DNA from: Prochilodus magdalenae
Taxonomy: Eukaryota > Chordata > Actinopteri > Characiformes > Prochilodontidae
Direction: 5' to 3'
Length of the DNA: 64,000 bases
Assembly (NCBI GenBank): GCA_024036415.1
Contig: JAMWET010003916.1
Span: 186,001-250,000 of the forward strand
In this document: one piece after another, positions 13,601 to 27,363 of the stretch
Numbering within the stretch: the first letter of the stretch is position 1
Layout: every line of letters starts with the position of its first letter
Notes under the pieces: generated by a model
What the model saw: the letters and a program-made list of their open reading frames with translations, nothing else
Told to the model about the DNA's origin: nothing
The model's database searches: none
Program-made: the position numbers and the translations under genes

Positions 13601-13951
13601 GAATGTAAGAAAAACAATATCTTTATTCAAAGTAGTGTTAAAATGCTTATAAGTGTATCGTGTTGGCAAATATCTATATACTAAAATGATGAGTGGACCA
13701 CAAACAGCTGAAAGAGCACAGGGATTTGTGTGGTTAACATCTTCAGGAAACAAGCAATGTGACTTTTAATCCACATGGACAGCATGGAAAGGGTTTTTTT
13801 CCGCAGTGCAAACCGTCATGTGGCAGCAGTGTGTTTGAACAAGGCAGTCCTATGTAGAGGTAACGAGTGTGTGTGTGCCCTAGTCATTAGTGCATATGGG
13901 TCTCGTTCCAGGATATAAACAACTGTATTTATCTACCACACTCACCAAATG
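10617..13951. other. Intergenic, no gene recognised
   Basis: Holds a small imperfect foldback at about 12168-12280, whose arms are ttttcattggcttatt and its mirror aataagccaatggaaa. Nothing else seen. Confidence 0.55.
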
Positions 13952-14005
<54 letters not shown>

Positions 14006-14037
14006 TCTTTCTCTTTCACTCTCTCTCTCTCTTTTCT
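13952..14037 (+). repeat. (TC)n microsatellite
   Basis: About 40 dinucleotide units with a few interruptions in the right half. Confidence 0.95.
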
Positions 14038-17000
14038 CACTCACTCTCTCAGGCTCACACATACATATATAGGTACACTTACGCACACTCTCCCACACAA
14101 CAGACTCCTGAGTGATTCACTGACATGGCAAAGTGACAAAATGTGACATGAAAATGGGGTCGGCCCGTATTGTACATTCAGTGGAAATGATATCCAAAGC
14201 ACTTTACAGCAGTCCTGGTTTACCTTTCGAAAAGGCCCATCAGGCCTAACTTGCTCTTCAGGAAAATCAGTTCATTTATTTATGGAGTTAATTTTCTGTC
14301 AAGAGGAATCAACAGCAAAAGTGATAGAGGGAACAAAAGCTTATGAAGGGTAAATCCAAAATCAGCTTCTTGGCACGCAACAATTTTTTGATAGGTACAT
14401 TTTTAGGGAACCTTTAGGAATTATTATTCTTACATGTAGTCTGTGAATTACATCTGTACATTACATCTCACTTCAAGACTTATGGATTACCATTTTGCAT
14501 GCATTGCTTTAATAATCTGTACTCCATTAGTCATGGGTAAAGCATCAGGGCATTTCTATGACAACTATGAGAAGGCCTAGTGATGTCTGTAAAACAGAAC
14601 AGATAGAAGACCTAGGTAGACACAGCCAAGTGGCGTCTCATGGTTTAGGAGTAGAACTGGAGGACTATGATTTGATTTCCAATGGGCGGGGCCAAAGATC
14701 ACTCTATACCAAGTAAGTATGAGTGGCAGCCTGACCAGTGCAGCTCATTCAGTTGTTTATTCTCTGTTGCAGTCTGCAAATAAACGAGCTTTACAAGCCT
14801 CCTCAGTCCATGTTTAATCTCGAAAGGCCATATTGTTGCTAATTTGGCACTAACATGATACTAGAATCCAATAGGGGTCCAGAGATAAGCATCATCATAA
14901 AGATTTTGTTTTCCTTGTTTGTGACCCATTTTAGACATTGTATATCCTGAACTGAAGGCTCAGCTTTAATGGCCATGAGTCATCACTACCGTTTATATAT
15001 GAACTGCTCATAAACGTTAAGACGTAAATGGTGATTTGTAATCCCAGCATGAACATTTTAAAGGACATGATTTTACATTTTACAGGACATGTGCACAGTG
15101 GGGAACGGGCATTCTATAAATCATGCACGTCTAATCTAATGCAACTGCTGTGTTTCAACACCGGTTTCAGGTTTGCAAATGGACAGCAAAAGTCAATAGC
15201 TCACTCCAGCACTCATCCATCCTCCCAACTCTAGCCTCATTAGTAATCTGAGCAATACGTGACAACACTCAGCATTTTTCCCCATTGTAATTTTATTCAA
15301 AGTATTGGGAATATCAAACTGTGAACCTGATGAGGAGGAATCCAATTGTAATGAGTGTATTGTTTACCCCCTTTAATTTAGGGTTTGTAGTTTATGGGGT
15401 TTGTAGTGACAGAACTAGGATCTTACAGGCCAATCTTCCCAACACACCACAAACAAAAACATTTCAAGAAATAAAAAGCGATGATGTCATTTGTTGTATA
15501 ATCTGTGGGGTTGATTTTTTGTGGCATGGTCTGTTGGAGGGACAAAAGAAGATGAATCCAATCCAATCCCGAAACAAATCTAGTCTGGAATAGCCCACAC
15601 TCCCACTGCGATGTGGTGAGCTGTGTATTTCAGCCTGTAGAGTAGTGTAGTAATAACAATACAGTCTACTTTTAGATATTCATCGTATGTGAAGCTTAGC
15701 AGTTTTTAAAGAAGAACCATGGGATCTGTTTTCTTTTTTATTTAGGGATCACTATCAGAAAACATAAGGTGGTATTGCACTGGCTGCATCTTGTTTACTC
15801 ATTGCCTTAAAAAGATTGATGCTCTCAGACATGCTACAACCCACTCCACTCACTCACTAGCACCAATATGTTTTATTTAAGATTTTAATATTGTGAATAG
15901 GGTGCAAGTCATGTTGCAGGGATCTATATGAAAATAGTTAAATAGTCAGCTGGTGGTGAGGTATGCTGTTAAGAAACTGGATGTTACTGTATGTGGGTGT
16001 ACAGCTATAAGGGGCCCAGATTTGCACCATGGGCCCCAATGCTATTGCTCCCTTGCTCCCTCAGCAGCTGCACCACTGCAGACTTATCATAGTACAAGGA
16101 CTATACCAATAAAACTACACATTATAGAGGTGCAGTTCATGTACAAACACTCTGAACAGGACATTCATATATCATCAAAGCAGTGACTGAAGATGAACTG
16201 TTGCAGAAGTTCTGTCAGAAGTTAAAAGAAATACAAGGCTGTTACTAAACAGGATAGCGCTGGTGTAAGACTAGAGTTTATCTATGGGGAGAGCCCCTTA
16301 GAAGAATGAGGGTGTGTTTGCCTATAGGAGCGGTGAGGGAGAGGCAGGGGAAGACAGGCTGGGGTCGCTGACCTGAGTCCAGCATAGGGTTTGAACATTA
16401 AGTGGGAAAAATGTGGAATTGGGTTAGTCAAACAGAGACCAGGATCACGCGCAGAGTTGTTTTTTCCAAGGCTGACAGAAGGCAGGAGGGGTAAGGAGAC
16501 AGGGAGGGACAGTAAGGGCTTGATAGAACATTTACACTGTGTTTAGTTGTGTATTAAACTCAGTTTGTTTTAGTAGTGGTTATGGTTTTAGTATGTTTAA
16601 AACTGTACTAAACAAACACAGAGAATTGGATGAATTGGATATGAGCACATATCTGAGCAGGTGGGCAGTGGGAAAATTCGGAGCTAAATTTACCTAGCTA
16701 GTGTTAGTTCGTAGCATGTTGACTGTCAGCATGTCACATTTATGAGTGTCCTGGTCTGCATCATGTAACTCTCAGACTGAAAACCATGTCCCACTTCCTG
16801 GGTACTACTTTTGCAATGTGAAGCACCACATAAGAAGGAACTTATTGCGAGACAGTTTTTAAAAAAAAGTGGGATGTGCTGGATAGCTAGCTGACAAAGG
16901 CAGGCGGAAGTGTAACATCGCTGTCCAAAGAAAAACAAGTATTTCAAAAATGGCAACATTATAGGAGAGGGCTAAAACCCAATTCAGTTTTAACGTACCT

Positions 17001-17915
17001 CAATGGGGCCAGGGTTTTTACCAGCAGTTTGGGGCCATTTTTGTTGGTCAGTTCAATGTAAATGAGTTCAAATGAAGCATAAAAGTGAAAAATCAACAAA
17101 AATGAAGATACATGCTTTTCTTTGGAGAGCGACGATGTACATTTGAGGACATGCATTGAGGACTACTGCATTTGTACTGTTATTGCTTATGAGAAAAAAA
17201 AAAAAGAATGGTACCTTAGAACTCATTAAGTCCATTACACTTGGGTTCACATGCTATGCTAATTTAAATAAGAGCTTCATTTTGTTTTTTTATTAATAAG
17301 ATTAAATTATAAGATACAAACAGAAGATCAGCATCTAATTAACGCTAAAAGATTATGATGTCAAGTTGCCAGGCTGGCAGTATTTGGTTTTCCAGTCAAA
17401 TATGAAGAACTGCTCAATGTTAACATGCCGTCTGTGCTGAAAGTAGACATTAGTAGATACCCCATTTTGCAATTGCATGACAATTTAATAAGCCCCACCT
17501 ATTAAAATGTTTGGTTAAAAAACAACCCTATGAGGGCTAGTCCAACAATAAATGTTTGTTTGTTTTGGAAGTTACAGTTCCCACCACAAATTGGTAATCA
17601 TAAACAGAATGGGCTGCTTATCTGTTTATTTGTCATTTACAAATATTAACACAAAGTCAAATATTTATTTAAGTGCAATGATTAAAAAAACAATTCCTAT
17701 CATTAAATAAATATTTTTCCAAATATACAACCCACAGTTTTTAGCACCACCAGACATTAATATGAGTGAACAGTTCCCTAACTGAAATATTTTCCTATTT
17801 ATATTCTACATTCTTAGGTTCAGTTGAATTATTAGGAGCCATTGTTCCCTGGGTTACTTAATCACTCACTCTAAACTAATTCTTCTAAACTGCTTTATCA
17901 TCCTGAGTTGTGAGG
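14038..17915. other. Intergenic, no gene recognised
   Basis: No convincing coding or RNA gene. A stretch at about 16965-17160 shares ggagagggctaaaaccc and tttctttggagagc with 49120-49190, suggesting a worn dispersed repeat. Confidence 0.5.
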
Positions 17916-17917
17916 CA

Positions 17918-18062
17918 TCACTAGGGGGCAATTTAGCATCTTCACTTCACCTTATTGCATATTTTTGGAATGTGGGAGGAAACTGGATCACCCAGAGCAA
18001 ACCCATGCAGACACAGAGGGAACATAGGCCCAGGCCCTTATTGCTGTGAGGCTACAGCACTA
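17918..18062 (+). repeat. Common fish dispersed repeat
   Basis: Carries the familiar core ggaatgtgggaggaaactgg, then cccatgcagacacagaggga and cattgctgtgaggctacagc-like ends, widespread in teleost genomes. The family was not named from sequence alone. Confidence 0.5.
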
Positions 18063-18299
18063 AATATGAGTCTAAATATGGATCTAAATATGAGGCTGCG
18101 CACATGTCAAATTCCCTCAGTCACCCATCTCTATGAGAAAAACCAGTGAATACAGCAGGGATGTGCCACAAAAAGTGCTTGGCATGGCAAAAGGCAAAAA
18201 GAAAATAGTTTAAAATGCCCATTTAGCTTCTAATGGCAACAAGCTTATCACAACAGGAGATATTAATAATCTGCTGAGAAATAAACCTGTGTTTATATT

Positions 18300-19075
18300 G
18301 ACCCCATGTACAGTGAGAATGATCAAGTGGCGAAAGAATCTCCCTGGTTCACAACTGGAAAAGTGCAGACCCTAATTAAGCTTGGGATCAGAACATCTCC
18401 CATTCTACAATAAGACTCGTATAATCAGAATTTGTTTGGGCGGGTTGCCAGAAGAAATCCTCTGCTGTCAAAAGCCTCAGGTACCTGCAGTTGGCTCGAT
18501 GCTTCTGACTTTCAGTGGGACCATGTTCTAGGGTGAAATGAGACCAACAAACAGCAGAGATGGATTTAGTGTGGACACAAAGTGAAGTATGGTGGTGGAT
18601 CTGTGGGGCTGCAAAAAGCCTTGGAATTTTTTTTGGCTAGATGGAATCACATTCAAATTAACATAAAACCTGACCTACTCATCCAGGAAGCTGGCCTGTG
18701 GTTGGATCTTCCGTTTTAACAATAACCCAAAGCACCATACTAAAGTAGTTTACTGGTCACATAATCAGGGTTCTCTGGTTGACCTCTGACCTAAACCCCA
18801 CAGAAAAAAAAACTGTGCATGGGCTGAAAAAGAAAGTCAACAGGTATGGGTCTCGGAATATGAAGGATCCAGAGAGATTCTCTATGATAAAATAATCTTA
18901 CATCACTCACATCACATCACCCCAAGAGAAAGAAAAGATAGGATCTTAATTTTTGTTTAACCATTTCACATATAATGGCTAGATTTGTTTTAATAATTAA
19001 AATGAAAGATTAATATTTTTTGCTGCCTATTTTGCTCATATTTAACAGGGGCGATAATATTTGTGAAAGCACTAC
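18300..19075 (+). mobile_element. Decayed Tc1-like transposon
   Basis: Blocks in order: agtatggtggtggatctgtg (GGGSV region), ttggatcttccgttttaaca then ataacccaaagcaccatac (the 'QQDNDPKHT' region, broken), tgacctctgacctaaacccc (PDLNP region), then aacaggggcgataatatttg at the end, as in Tc1 termini. Stops and indels in every part. Confidence 0.7.
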
Positions 19076-22000
19076 ATAGTTAGAGATAACATTAACCAAA
19101 ATCTGTCTTTATTGGTTTAACCAAACAGTAAGTAGTAAATTAGTTTTATTTTATAGAAGTTTACTTACAGATTCATGTTCATGATGACAAGACAACTTAA
19201 TGACCCTAGGGCACAAGCGTCTTGAGGGCCCCCTCTCCCCAACACTCTGACACCAACTATATATTAAAAAAGCATGATCATTTTAAGTCGCCTATAATAT
19301 GAAGATTTCCAGGCTTTAAAATTTACAGTTCACAAATGTAAGTTGACCTCAACAATGTGTGCCCTTTAATTAACTATAACTATACAATGATCTTGAATAA
19401 TGTACAGCAGCCAATTGTTTACTGTGTTTACTACAGATAAACAGTTTTATTTCTGCACAATTCTGCTGACATAAGGACTTCAAATTATGTTAAACCCAGT
19501 AATCCATCCTTTGTTGTAAGTAGTGCTGGACAGCAATAAAGCAAATGTAATTAGAATTTGTACAGACATCAGTGTCAGACTAATTAATGACCGTCAAAGA
19601 CTGGTGGACTGAGAGTGACTCCAGGGTCTCTTCACCTAAAGTGAGCTCATTAAGAGTCTTGTTCCAGAAATGATAATAGAGCCATAATAAATCATGCTTC
19701 TTTTAATTTCCATACTTAAGTACATTTGAAGGCAAACACTTCTGTACTTTTACTCAGATAGAGGTGTAAAGAGAGAAAGGAATGTGGAGGAATGTCACTA
19801 TTTTAACCCAACTACATGGATTGTGTACTTTGTCCTCCACTGGTTGTTATTATGACACCTGGCAACCCAAAAACTACCCAGGACTGTGGGAGTAACCCAA
19901 CAAGATGAACCTAGCAAAATCTAATTTGTTTACATGATTTACAGTTACATGACTTATCATGAGACAACAGTCATTTCAAGTGACACTGCACTACATGACG
20001 TTTTCCCACAAATGCTCCCACTTTAATTAGCACTTTAATTCATTTACACTCATTCTTCCCACAAAACCAGCTTCGCTCCAGGGCTCTTATTCAGGCGTGT
20101 CACTGACTGCAAAGTGCTGCAGACCTTAGAGGCCTATATAGAAGAGTGCTGCTTCACTAGGTTACCATATACAGAAGCATTCGAATGTGTTAGTGTTTTT
20201 ACTGCCTCAAAAAATAAATAAATAAAGCAGTTACACAGTTAATGAACAACCAAAATACACAATTATCTTCCAAAGTAGCCTACAAGCTGTAGCTGGAAAT
20301 GACACACATGGCATAGCATCATCTCTTCATCGCTTCCTGTAAGTGCAGTATGGTGCATTATGTTACTACTGTATACGTCATCCTGCCAAACTCTTGTTAA
20401 GATGACTACAGCTTCAGTGTTGGGTCTAAATACAGCAGCTCCATTACCTGAGGAGTAGGAATACCTCAGAGTGACTACACGTCATTTGATTTTAAATTAA
20501 ATCTTCTCTGTAGGAGGTGCAGAAACAGTACCCCCACACGTCCTCACCTAGCTGGCAGGGCTGTAATATGTGAGATAACAGCTATGCTCAGCCTCTCGCT
20601 ATGCACTGAGCCTCATAGTGCTTTCCTTCCTTTGCTCTCTTCACCTTCCCCTCTTCCCTGTCCATCATGCATTTCCTCTTTCTAAACTGACCACTGTTCT
20701 GAGCAGGCAGTGGTGAGCTGGGCAGTTGCCTCTGCCTCCTGCTGTGCTGCGTGCCTGAAAGGTGTTCTGAGATTTAGTATAACCTAATCTCTCTTCTAAT
20801 ATCAAAATGTTCCAGATGACAATGTTCCTAGTAGAGGCGTCAAAACGCTAAACAATTCTTTGTGATTAAACCAGTTTTTTATGGTTAATCATACAAATTT
20901 GAACATTTTCCATTTAAAAAGTGCAGAGCATTTTGCTATAGCTATGGAAACAAATCAGCGTTTATCAGAATGTACTCTTTATGGCGTAAAGTATGTGGGC
21001 ACGCCTTCTTCCTTACGATGTTTCAGCCACACAGCCATGCGATCTCCATACACCATCAGCAGTGGAATGGGTCGTACTGAAGAGCTCAGTGACTTATCAC
21101 TGCCATAGGATGCCACCTTTGCAACAGGTGAATCTGTGAAATTTAGATCTGCCCTGGTTAACCAGTGCTGCTATTGCTTAGCCCTACTGCATTATAGAAA
21201 CTCACAGAGCAGGGCTGCATAGTGCTGAGGTGCGCAGCACATACAAACCAGCTATTTATTGTTGCATCACTCCCTGCAGAGCTCCAGGCTGGATTTAAAA
21301 GCAACATCAGCTGAAAATGGTGCACTGACAACTTCATTACATAGGTTTTAATGGCTGAGCATCTGAACACAAGCTAGGATCACTATACCACAGTGCCAAG
21401 CGCTAGCTAGCATGGTGTAAAGCACATCACCACTGAGCTGAGGAACCAATGCTAATATTTTTCTAGAAGCAAAGTTCAGTTTCAGGCAAATTCTTTTAGT
21501 TTAGATGCAAATTGCTTAGTACATTGTACATCAAAGCAGCAAATCTATAGTCCAAGAACCCTGTCCAAGAACCAGGAGTCTTCTTTAACTTCTCCAGCAG
21601 GGGCATCCTGGATCAATCCCTCTGTGATATGATATTTAAATTCCTGCATGATTTTAACGCAATGAAAGCTCGGCCACTCACACTCCTGCTATGATAAGCA
21701 GCCTCTGTGGGATGCTCTAGGGAACGTTTAGTTCCCGCTTCATTCTGCTGTCATTTATATTTAGCATTATAAATGCCAATTCCTGCAAAAACGAATAATC
21801 TGTTTATAGGCAGTATATACCATCCTGAGCTTCTTACATACCATAATCTCATAGCTAACACATTGTAGCATCCTCCAATTAGCTCATCCATGGCTGCGTA
21901 GAGGCTCATGGGAAGCACCAGACTTGCAGTAAGAAAGTATAAACATGGAAGAAAGGTGTGCTGTTAGCTGAAATATGTGTGCATGTGTTACTTGCAATAT

Positions 22001-23153
22001 ACCATGTGGGAATGTAAGGCTGGTTAGTAAAGTTAACTGGCTACCACATACTGGAGTCGTGGGGCTGTTTATGACCTACCATGCTTCCTGGTCAATTAAG
22101 CTAGCACTAAGTGGCAGTTGCTTTAGTTTCCTCGCTGTGTTCAGTAATAGAGCGTTTTTGGAGGGTAGCCGGGTTAAGGCTGTTAGGGTGTTCAGTGTAA
22201 CAGTTCTGAAACTCACTGATATGCACACTACTCACAGATATGTAAGATTCAATCACTACCTCAATAAATAATTGCCCAAGTGCAAAATGGGTCCTCTTTA
22301 TCTGATTTTGGAATCAGATTGTTCATATAGGTCATATTTACACAGAACCAGAAAATATTTTACATACAACAAATGAAATCTTACCTAGCACTAAGTAATA
22401 CTAAATGTTAGTGTTCACTCGTCTTACTGTTTTACCACTGCATCTCTGAATAGTTCTCACAGTCTGTTCATCTTCGGCACTCTAGATTTGGTCATTGATT
22501 GATTGGTTTATCTCCTGTATCTCCCCTGAGACTCCTTTTAATCTCATTTCTTTAATTCTGCCATCTGATGTTGTCCAGAGAAGGATGAATCCAGTCTTTT
22601 CCTGGTCTGGGAGATTAGCACTGTGTGAATAAACTGGAATTGACCTCAATAGAACTTTACATCTTTCGCTATAGTCCAGTTTGTGTCCCATTACTACTAC
22701 TCCTCCCTGCGTGTCCAGGCCTGTGACCGTGAGCCAGTCTGGGACATGGTGTTCTCTGAGAGCTGGGTGAGGGGCTGGGCTTGAGAAGGGCTTCCTCTTG
22801 AAATGTTGACTTTACCTCTCCGGAGAAAACTCTGGTTTTGAAGGTGACTAACTGTAACCAGTAGGGTCATCCAGCAGATGAGTGCTGAGAGACTCAGCTT
22901 TCTCCTTGATATTACATATGTACAGTCATAGCCCATACACAGCTGCAGCAAACTTTCAATTAGGAGCCAACAGAGCACCTATTCCACCTGATAAAGCAGA
23001 AACAGAACAAAGACAGTAATTACAGAGTCTGACTTAATAAGGTGAAGATACGAATCACTCCAGGCGGTGTCGTCAGCTACAACCGAGCAGTTCTTTTCCT
23101 GTAGTGTTTTTGAGCAAGCTGGTACAAGAATGGGGTCTAGAGATGGAGAAAAG

Positions 23154-23156
<3 letters not shown>
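19076..23156. other. Intergenic, no gene recognised
   Basis: Two adjoining minus-strand open frames (22978-22697 and 22691-22482) have no recognisable match. Nothing else seen. Confidence 0.5.
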
Positions 23157-23184
<28 letters not shown>

Positions 23185-23350
23185 TGAGCAGCAGAGAGAG
23201 ATGAGCAGCAGACTGGGCTGCTGTTCTCCACCTCCTTCATCTTCATCGCCTCCTTTTTTCCATCTGTTCCTTTGACCTCCAGGAGGAGCACGCCGGGGAA
23301 CTTGAAATATTTTTAGAGTCTTATCAGCAACTGATGATAGTCATAGAGAA

Positions 23351-23425
23351 AAGGGGGTGGTTGTGGTTGTGGGGGTGGTGGTGGTGGTGGCTGTGGGGGT
23401 GGGGGTGGTGGTGGTTGCGGTTTGT
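23351..23425 (+). repeat. (GGT)n-rich tract
   Basis: G-rich run of GGT and GGGGGT units. Several G3-or-longer runs could form a G-quadruplex. A short (GA)n lies just upstream at 23159-23183. Confidence 0.85.
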
Positions 23426-23432
23426 GTGCAGG

Positions 23433-23812
23433 GTGTCAGAAAGAGAGAAGGAGAGAGAGAAACAAAAGGGAACAATGCAGAAAAGAGAGAGGAAGTCAAA
23501 GATAGAAAAGAAAATGAAAAATAAAGCAGAAGAAAGAGAAGGAAGAAAGGCCAAAACAGACAGCTGCAGTAAAAACAAAAAGAAAGAAAAAAAAGAAAGA
23601 AAGAAAGAAAGGTTAGAGAAAGAGGAAAAAAGAAAAGAGAAAGAAAATGAGAAAGAGTGTATAGATGAGAGCAAGACAGAAAGTAAGAGAGAGACACTAG
23701 GAGTAAAAAAATGGATAAAAGAGACTAAAAGGTATAAGAGACTAAAAGAGGGATAAAAAAAAGAGGGAGCTGGAGACAGAGAGAAAGAGAGAGAGCAGGT
23801 GAGAGAGAGAGG
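23433..23812 (+). repeat. Purine-rich tract (GA/GAAA), about 380 bp
   Basis: Nearly all A and G on the + strand, with local GAAA repeats near 23581-23612. It leaves long open frames on both strands that are not genes. Confidence 0.85.
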
Positions 23813-24250
23813 AGCAGCCTGGTGCAGTGGGCAGTGAGCTGTGCTGAAGATGTGAGCTCTGATAGGCTGTGAGATTGCTTTCTCTCAGTGCGCTGAGGGT
23901 CCTGCTTCAGTCCGGTGTTTGGTGTGAACAGATTTGCTCCCAGGAGCTCACTGCCTCCCCATTTATCACACGCACTGTCACAGGAAAAGAGCGCCTGCTC
24001 CGACTGCTGGCACACTCGCTGCGCCGAGCCGCCCACTGTAGACCCCCTTCAGACTCCCATCGGACACATAGTGCCAGCTCTCGCAAAGCTCACCATTAAA
24101 AACGGATCTAATCCAGGGAGCGCTCTGATCTTTCCCAGGAGGCATTTGGCACGGTAATGGTGCAGAGCAGAGGCATGGAGGGAGAGAAAGCTGGGTGATA
24201 GTGCTGACTGTCTTCTCCATCTCATAGCGAGTAATTCCTCAGCTCCCATC
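23813..24250. promoter_or_regulatory. CpG-richer patch, possible promoter or 5' exon region
   Basis: Stands out from its AT-rich surroundings by GC content and more than ten CpG sites, for example in cgctgcgccgagccgccc (24018 on). It lies 2.8-3.2 kb upstream of the receptor ATG, which seems to have an upstream exon. No TATA box or clear donor decides it. Confidence 0.25.
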
Positions 24251-25902
24251 CTGATTCTTTAAAAGACTACTCATAACGAGAGGAAATCTGCGAACTCAGG
24301 GGAACAGTGTAAACAGGTTATGGGGATTGAATTGTGTTGATATTACTTATTTCAGGACTCTCTCACACTTTCTCTTTGCATGTACCACAAAGAGTTCTCA
24401 AAGGTCACCAATCATGTATTGTTGGTGTATTTCAGCTTCTGCCTAAAAAAGCGGCCTTCAGTTCTTGTAGTCACACTATAATATTTAAAATGGAGTCTTA
24501 GTCATTGGACAAACGCACACTCAGAACACACGCAATACACTGCGACAGGATTCATAGATTGAGAAGAGGTGGTACAGTGCAGTGAATGTCTTGTTAATCT
24601 GAAGCAGATGTTAATGATTGGCAAAAAGGACTGACTGCATTTGGTTGTGCCAAAGTCCATAGTGTGAAGGAAGTAGATGAACGAGTCTACCAGCAATATC
24701 AAAAAACTCCCAGTCTACTGGAAACCCTCCTTGGAATTGTGCCAGGGAAGGTGTCCAAGATGTCGCTCACGTCCAGAAACATGTCAAGTCTATAGCCAAC
24801 CAAACCACAGCTGTTATCCGTGCTTCTGATAGTATCACACACTATTAGGCAGGTTTCAGTCACAGGTGACTAATTTTTTGTCTGGTGAGCTTGTATATCA
24901 TAAAATCTTAACAGACTTTACAGATCATCTAGAATTCACTCAAATATACAAGGTTTTGCTGGTCATATCATCATATCAACATCATAAAATGATATATCAC
25001 TCATATATGACCTCACACTGAGCTGGGTTACAGTGCTATGACTTATTTAAAAATACACTGAATGAGCGGGACCATAGGAACCGCTTACAAAGTCATCATT
25101 TCCCCTAATTCTGCATTAAATACTGTTTTCCTTTTCACAGAATATACATATCACAGTTACTGCCAACAGAAAAACTGAGGATTTATTTTATGTTCATGAG
25201 AATCAATCAAATTCATTGCCTGAGGAACACACAGCTGGGCTTGGGAGGATAAAGGCTCACATGCACAGCCTCGTAAACACAGGAACAAACAGACGAACCA
25301 AAACACAAACAGAAAAGAGTGGCCACACAGGGATGGGCTGAGTATCAGGCTAATGGCACACGAAAATGACAAATGAAACTATACATCTAGGTTTGCTTTC
25401 ACAAGTGTAACACATCATCTGTCTGTCTGTTTGGTATTTCAAAAGTTCCTTGCATAGATTTGCAACATCTGCGAAGTTCTACTGCCTCAAACATTTATCA
25501 ATGGCTTTCAGTAATGCAGCCAGGAATCTGCAGCTAGCAGGCCGGACACTTGTGCTGCTAGTGCAAGCCTGCATCAACAACAACAAGAAGCGCATATCAA
25601 TCTCTCTATTAGTAAACTCCAGTGTCGCCTATGACCCCGCTAATCACCCCGCTGTCCAGTCCACTCCTAAGCAGTATCAGGCCTTTTCCTCTGTTCACCT
25701 TCTCACAGTCCATACGGCACACAGTGTACTACTTAAGTAAACGTCACACAACTCCCACAGGACCAAACCACTAATGCGCTGCCTCATTATTTCTACAATA
25801 CGCTTGTTTGTAGAATCTGAAGTTTGTATGTTTTACAAGCATACAAGCATCGGACTCAATGATTCGACATAAGCAGAGATCGAGCAGGACTTAAGGAGAT
25901 TT
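24251..25902. other. Intergenic, nothing recognised
   Basis: Short open frames only. Confidence 0.55.
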
Positions 25903-25949
25903 CAGGGAGAGGGAGGGAGAGAGAGAGACAGGGAAAGAGAAAAAGAGAA

Positions 25950-26004
<55 letters not shown>

Positions 26005-26043
26005 GAGAGAGGGGGGAAGAGGGAAAGAGAGAGCGAGAGGTAG
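25903..26043 (+). repeat. (GA)n-rich tract
   Basis: Imperfect GA and GGGA units, all purine on the + strand. Confidence 0.92.
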
Positions 26044-26132
26044 GGTAACAAAAGGATATTCCAGATCTTCATATCAAAGACAGGCTAATATAATATTACC
26101 ACTATGCAATGTAGTACTGTTACTGTGCACCA

Positions 26133-26244
26133 AAGGAGAAAAGAAAGAAAGAAAAGAAAGAAAGAAAGAAAGAAGAAAGGAAGAAAGATGGAAAGAAAGA
26201 AAGAAAGAAAGAAGAAAGGAAGAAAGGAAGAAAGAAAGAAGGAC

Positions 26245-26295
<51 letters not shown>

Positions 26296-26408
26296 AGGAA
26301 AGAAGAAAGGAAGAAAGAAAGAAAGACAGAAGAAAGAAAGCGAATAAAAGAAAGAATAAAAGAAGGAAAGGAAAGAAAGAATAAAAGAAGGAAAGGAAGA
26401 AAGAAATA
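26133..26408 (+). repeat. (GAAA)n tetranucleotide array
   Basis: About 275 bp of GAAA with AAGG variants. Long open frames on both strands here are repeat artefacts. Bases 26409-26977, up to the receptor splice site, hold nothing recognised. Confidence 0.95.
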
Positions 26409-26977
26409 CAGGTCATTTTGGAGCCAACCAAAACCATGAGAAACACAAATCAGAGCTCTGCCACTGCACACAGACAAAACAAGACAAATGGACAGGCAGA
26501 CAGGCAGACAGGCCGACTATAGGCCAGTTCAACATCAAAGTCCATTTTAATTCTGTTTCTCTCTCAGGCTGACATGGAGGCTTGTGGGGCAGAAGTCCTC
26601 TAAACAGAAACATGAAACTAGATGGAAATGGAATTGCTTTATGTTTTGCTTGAAGAGACAGATTGGATTTAATGAGAGCTTGAGCATTTTCTGCCTAATG
26701 TCTCTAAAACAGTAGCTGAAGCTGCACAATTAATCTGGGCAGCGCGCGGGAGACACACTTTTAATGAGCTCATTTGATTTGCAATCTGTTTTTCTTCATT
26801 GTTCTCTCTCTGCACCTTCTCAGAATAAGGGCAGCGAAAAGAGCAAGGCAGGGACTGAAGACCGTTTCATCTGGTTTGGTTCAAAAAGATTTAGTCTAAT
26901 TTGTTAACACAATACGTGTCTGTGCTTGATTGGTGTGAGCGCGTGCCTCCTTCTTTTTCCCCGCTCACTTTCTTTGC

Positions 26978-27000
26978 ATCTTTGCTTCCAGGTTGCAGGA
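26978..27000 (+). promoter_or_regulatory. Candidate 3' splice site just before the receptor ATG
   Basis: A pyrimidine-rich run ending TTTGCTTCCAG|G places an acceptor at 26991, nine bases before the ATG. This suggests at least one upstream 5' exon, as in human AVPR2 whose first intron also lies near the start codon. No upstream exon is proven here. The nine bases are in frame with the ATG, so an upstream exon could also contribute coding sequence. Confidence 0.5.
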
Positions 27001-27363
27001 ATGACGACGGCTTTGTGGGATGTGGATTTGGCTCGGTCTAATAGTTCCACTCTCAGGACAAACCTGGCTGGCTCTCTGTTCAACCTGAGCAGCAGCTTTG
27101 GTGGGACTGAGGCCTTCCTGTGGCTGCTGCCCTCAGAGAACAGCTCCTGGGGTCCCACTCTGGCACCTGTGGGGTCGGCACGGGTGCGGGACCAAGCTCT
27201 GGCCCAGGCTGAGATCGGGGTGCTGGGGCTGGTGCTGGCACTCACCACGCTAGGCAACAGCTTTGTGCTGTGGGTGCTGCTGCGCAGGAGAAAACACCAT
27301 GCACCCATGCACCTCTTCATGATCAACCTGTGTGTGGCTGACCTGGTGGTGGCCTTTTTCCAG
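27001..27363 (+). CDS. avpr2: V2 receptor coding exon 1 (N-terminus, TM1, TM2)
   Basis: Encodes residues 1-121. ATG at 27001 is the first in-frame ATG and has a purine at -3. An in-frame extension upstream begins only at a TTG codon, and a good 3' splice site lies between, so 27001 is taken as the start. Three N-glycosylation sequons precede TM1. TM1 carries the GN motif (N86) and TM2 the LxxAD-type motif (D114). The exon ends in a Gln codon, TTC CAG|GTGATT, phase 0. Confidence 0.92.

Noticed and set aside
22482..22978. Adjoining minus-strand frames that might be a broken gene
   Set aside because: Neither part resembles a known family and no splice sites link them.
23324..23756. 140-codon frame and its antisense partners
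   Set aside because: They lie in the purine-rich tract and are low complexity in all frames.
26104..26446. Open frames of more than 100 codons on both strands
   Set aside because: GAAA repeat read as Lys/Glu/Arg or Phe/Leu/Ser; no gene features.
26926..27000. N-terminal extension of the receptor resembling a signal peptide
   Set aside because: It would start at TTG, not ATG, and a good splice acceptor at 26991 cuts through it.
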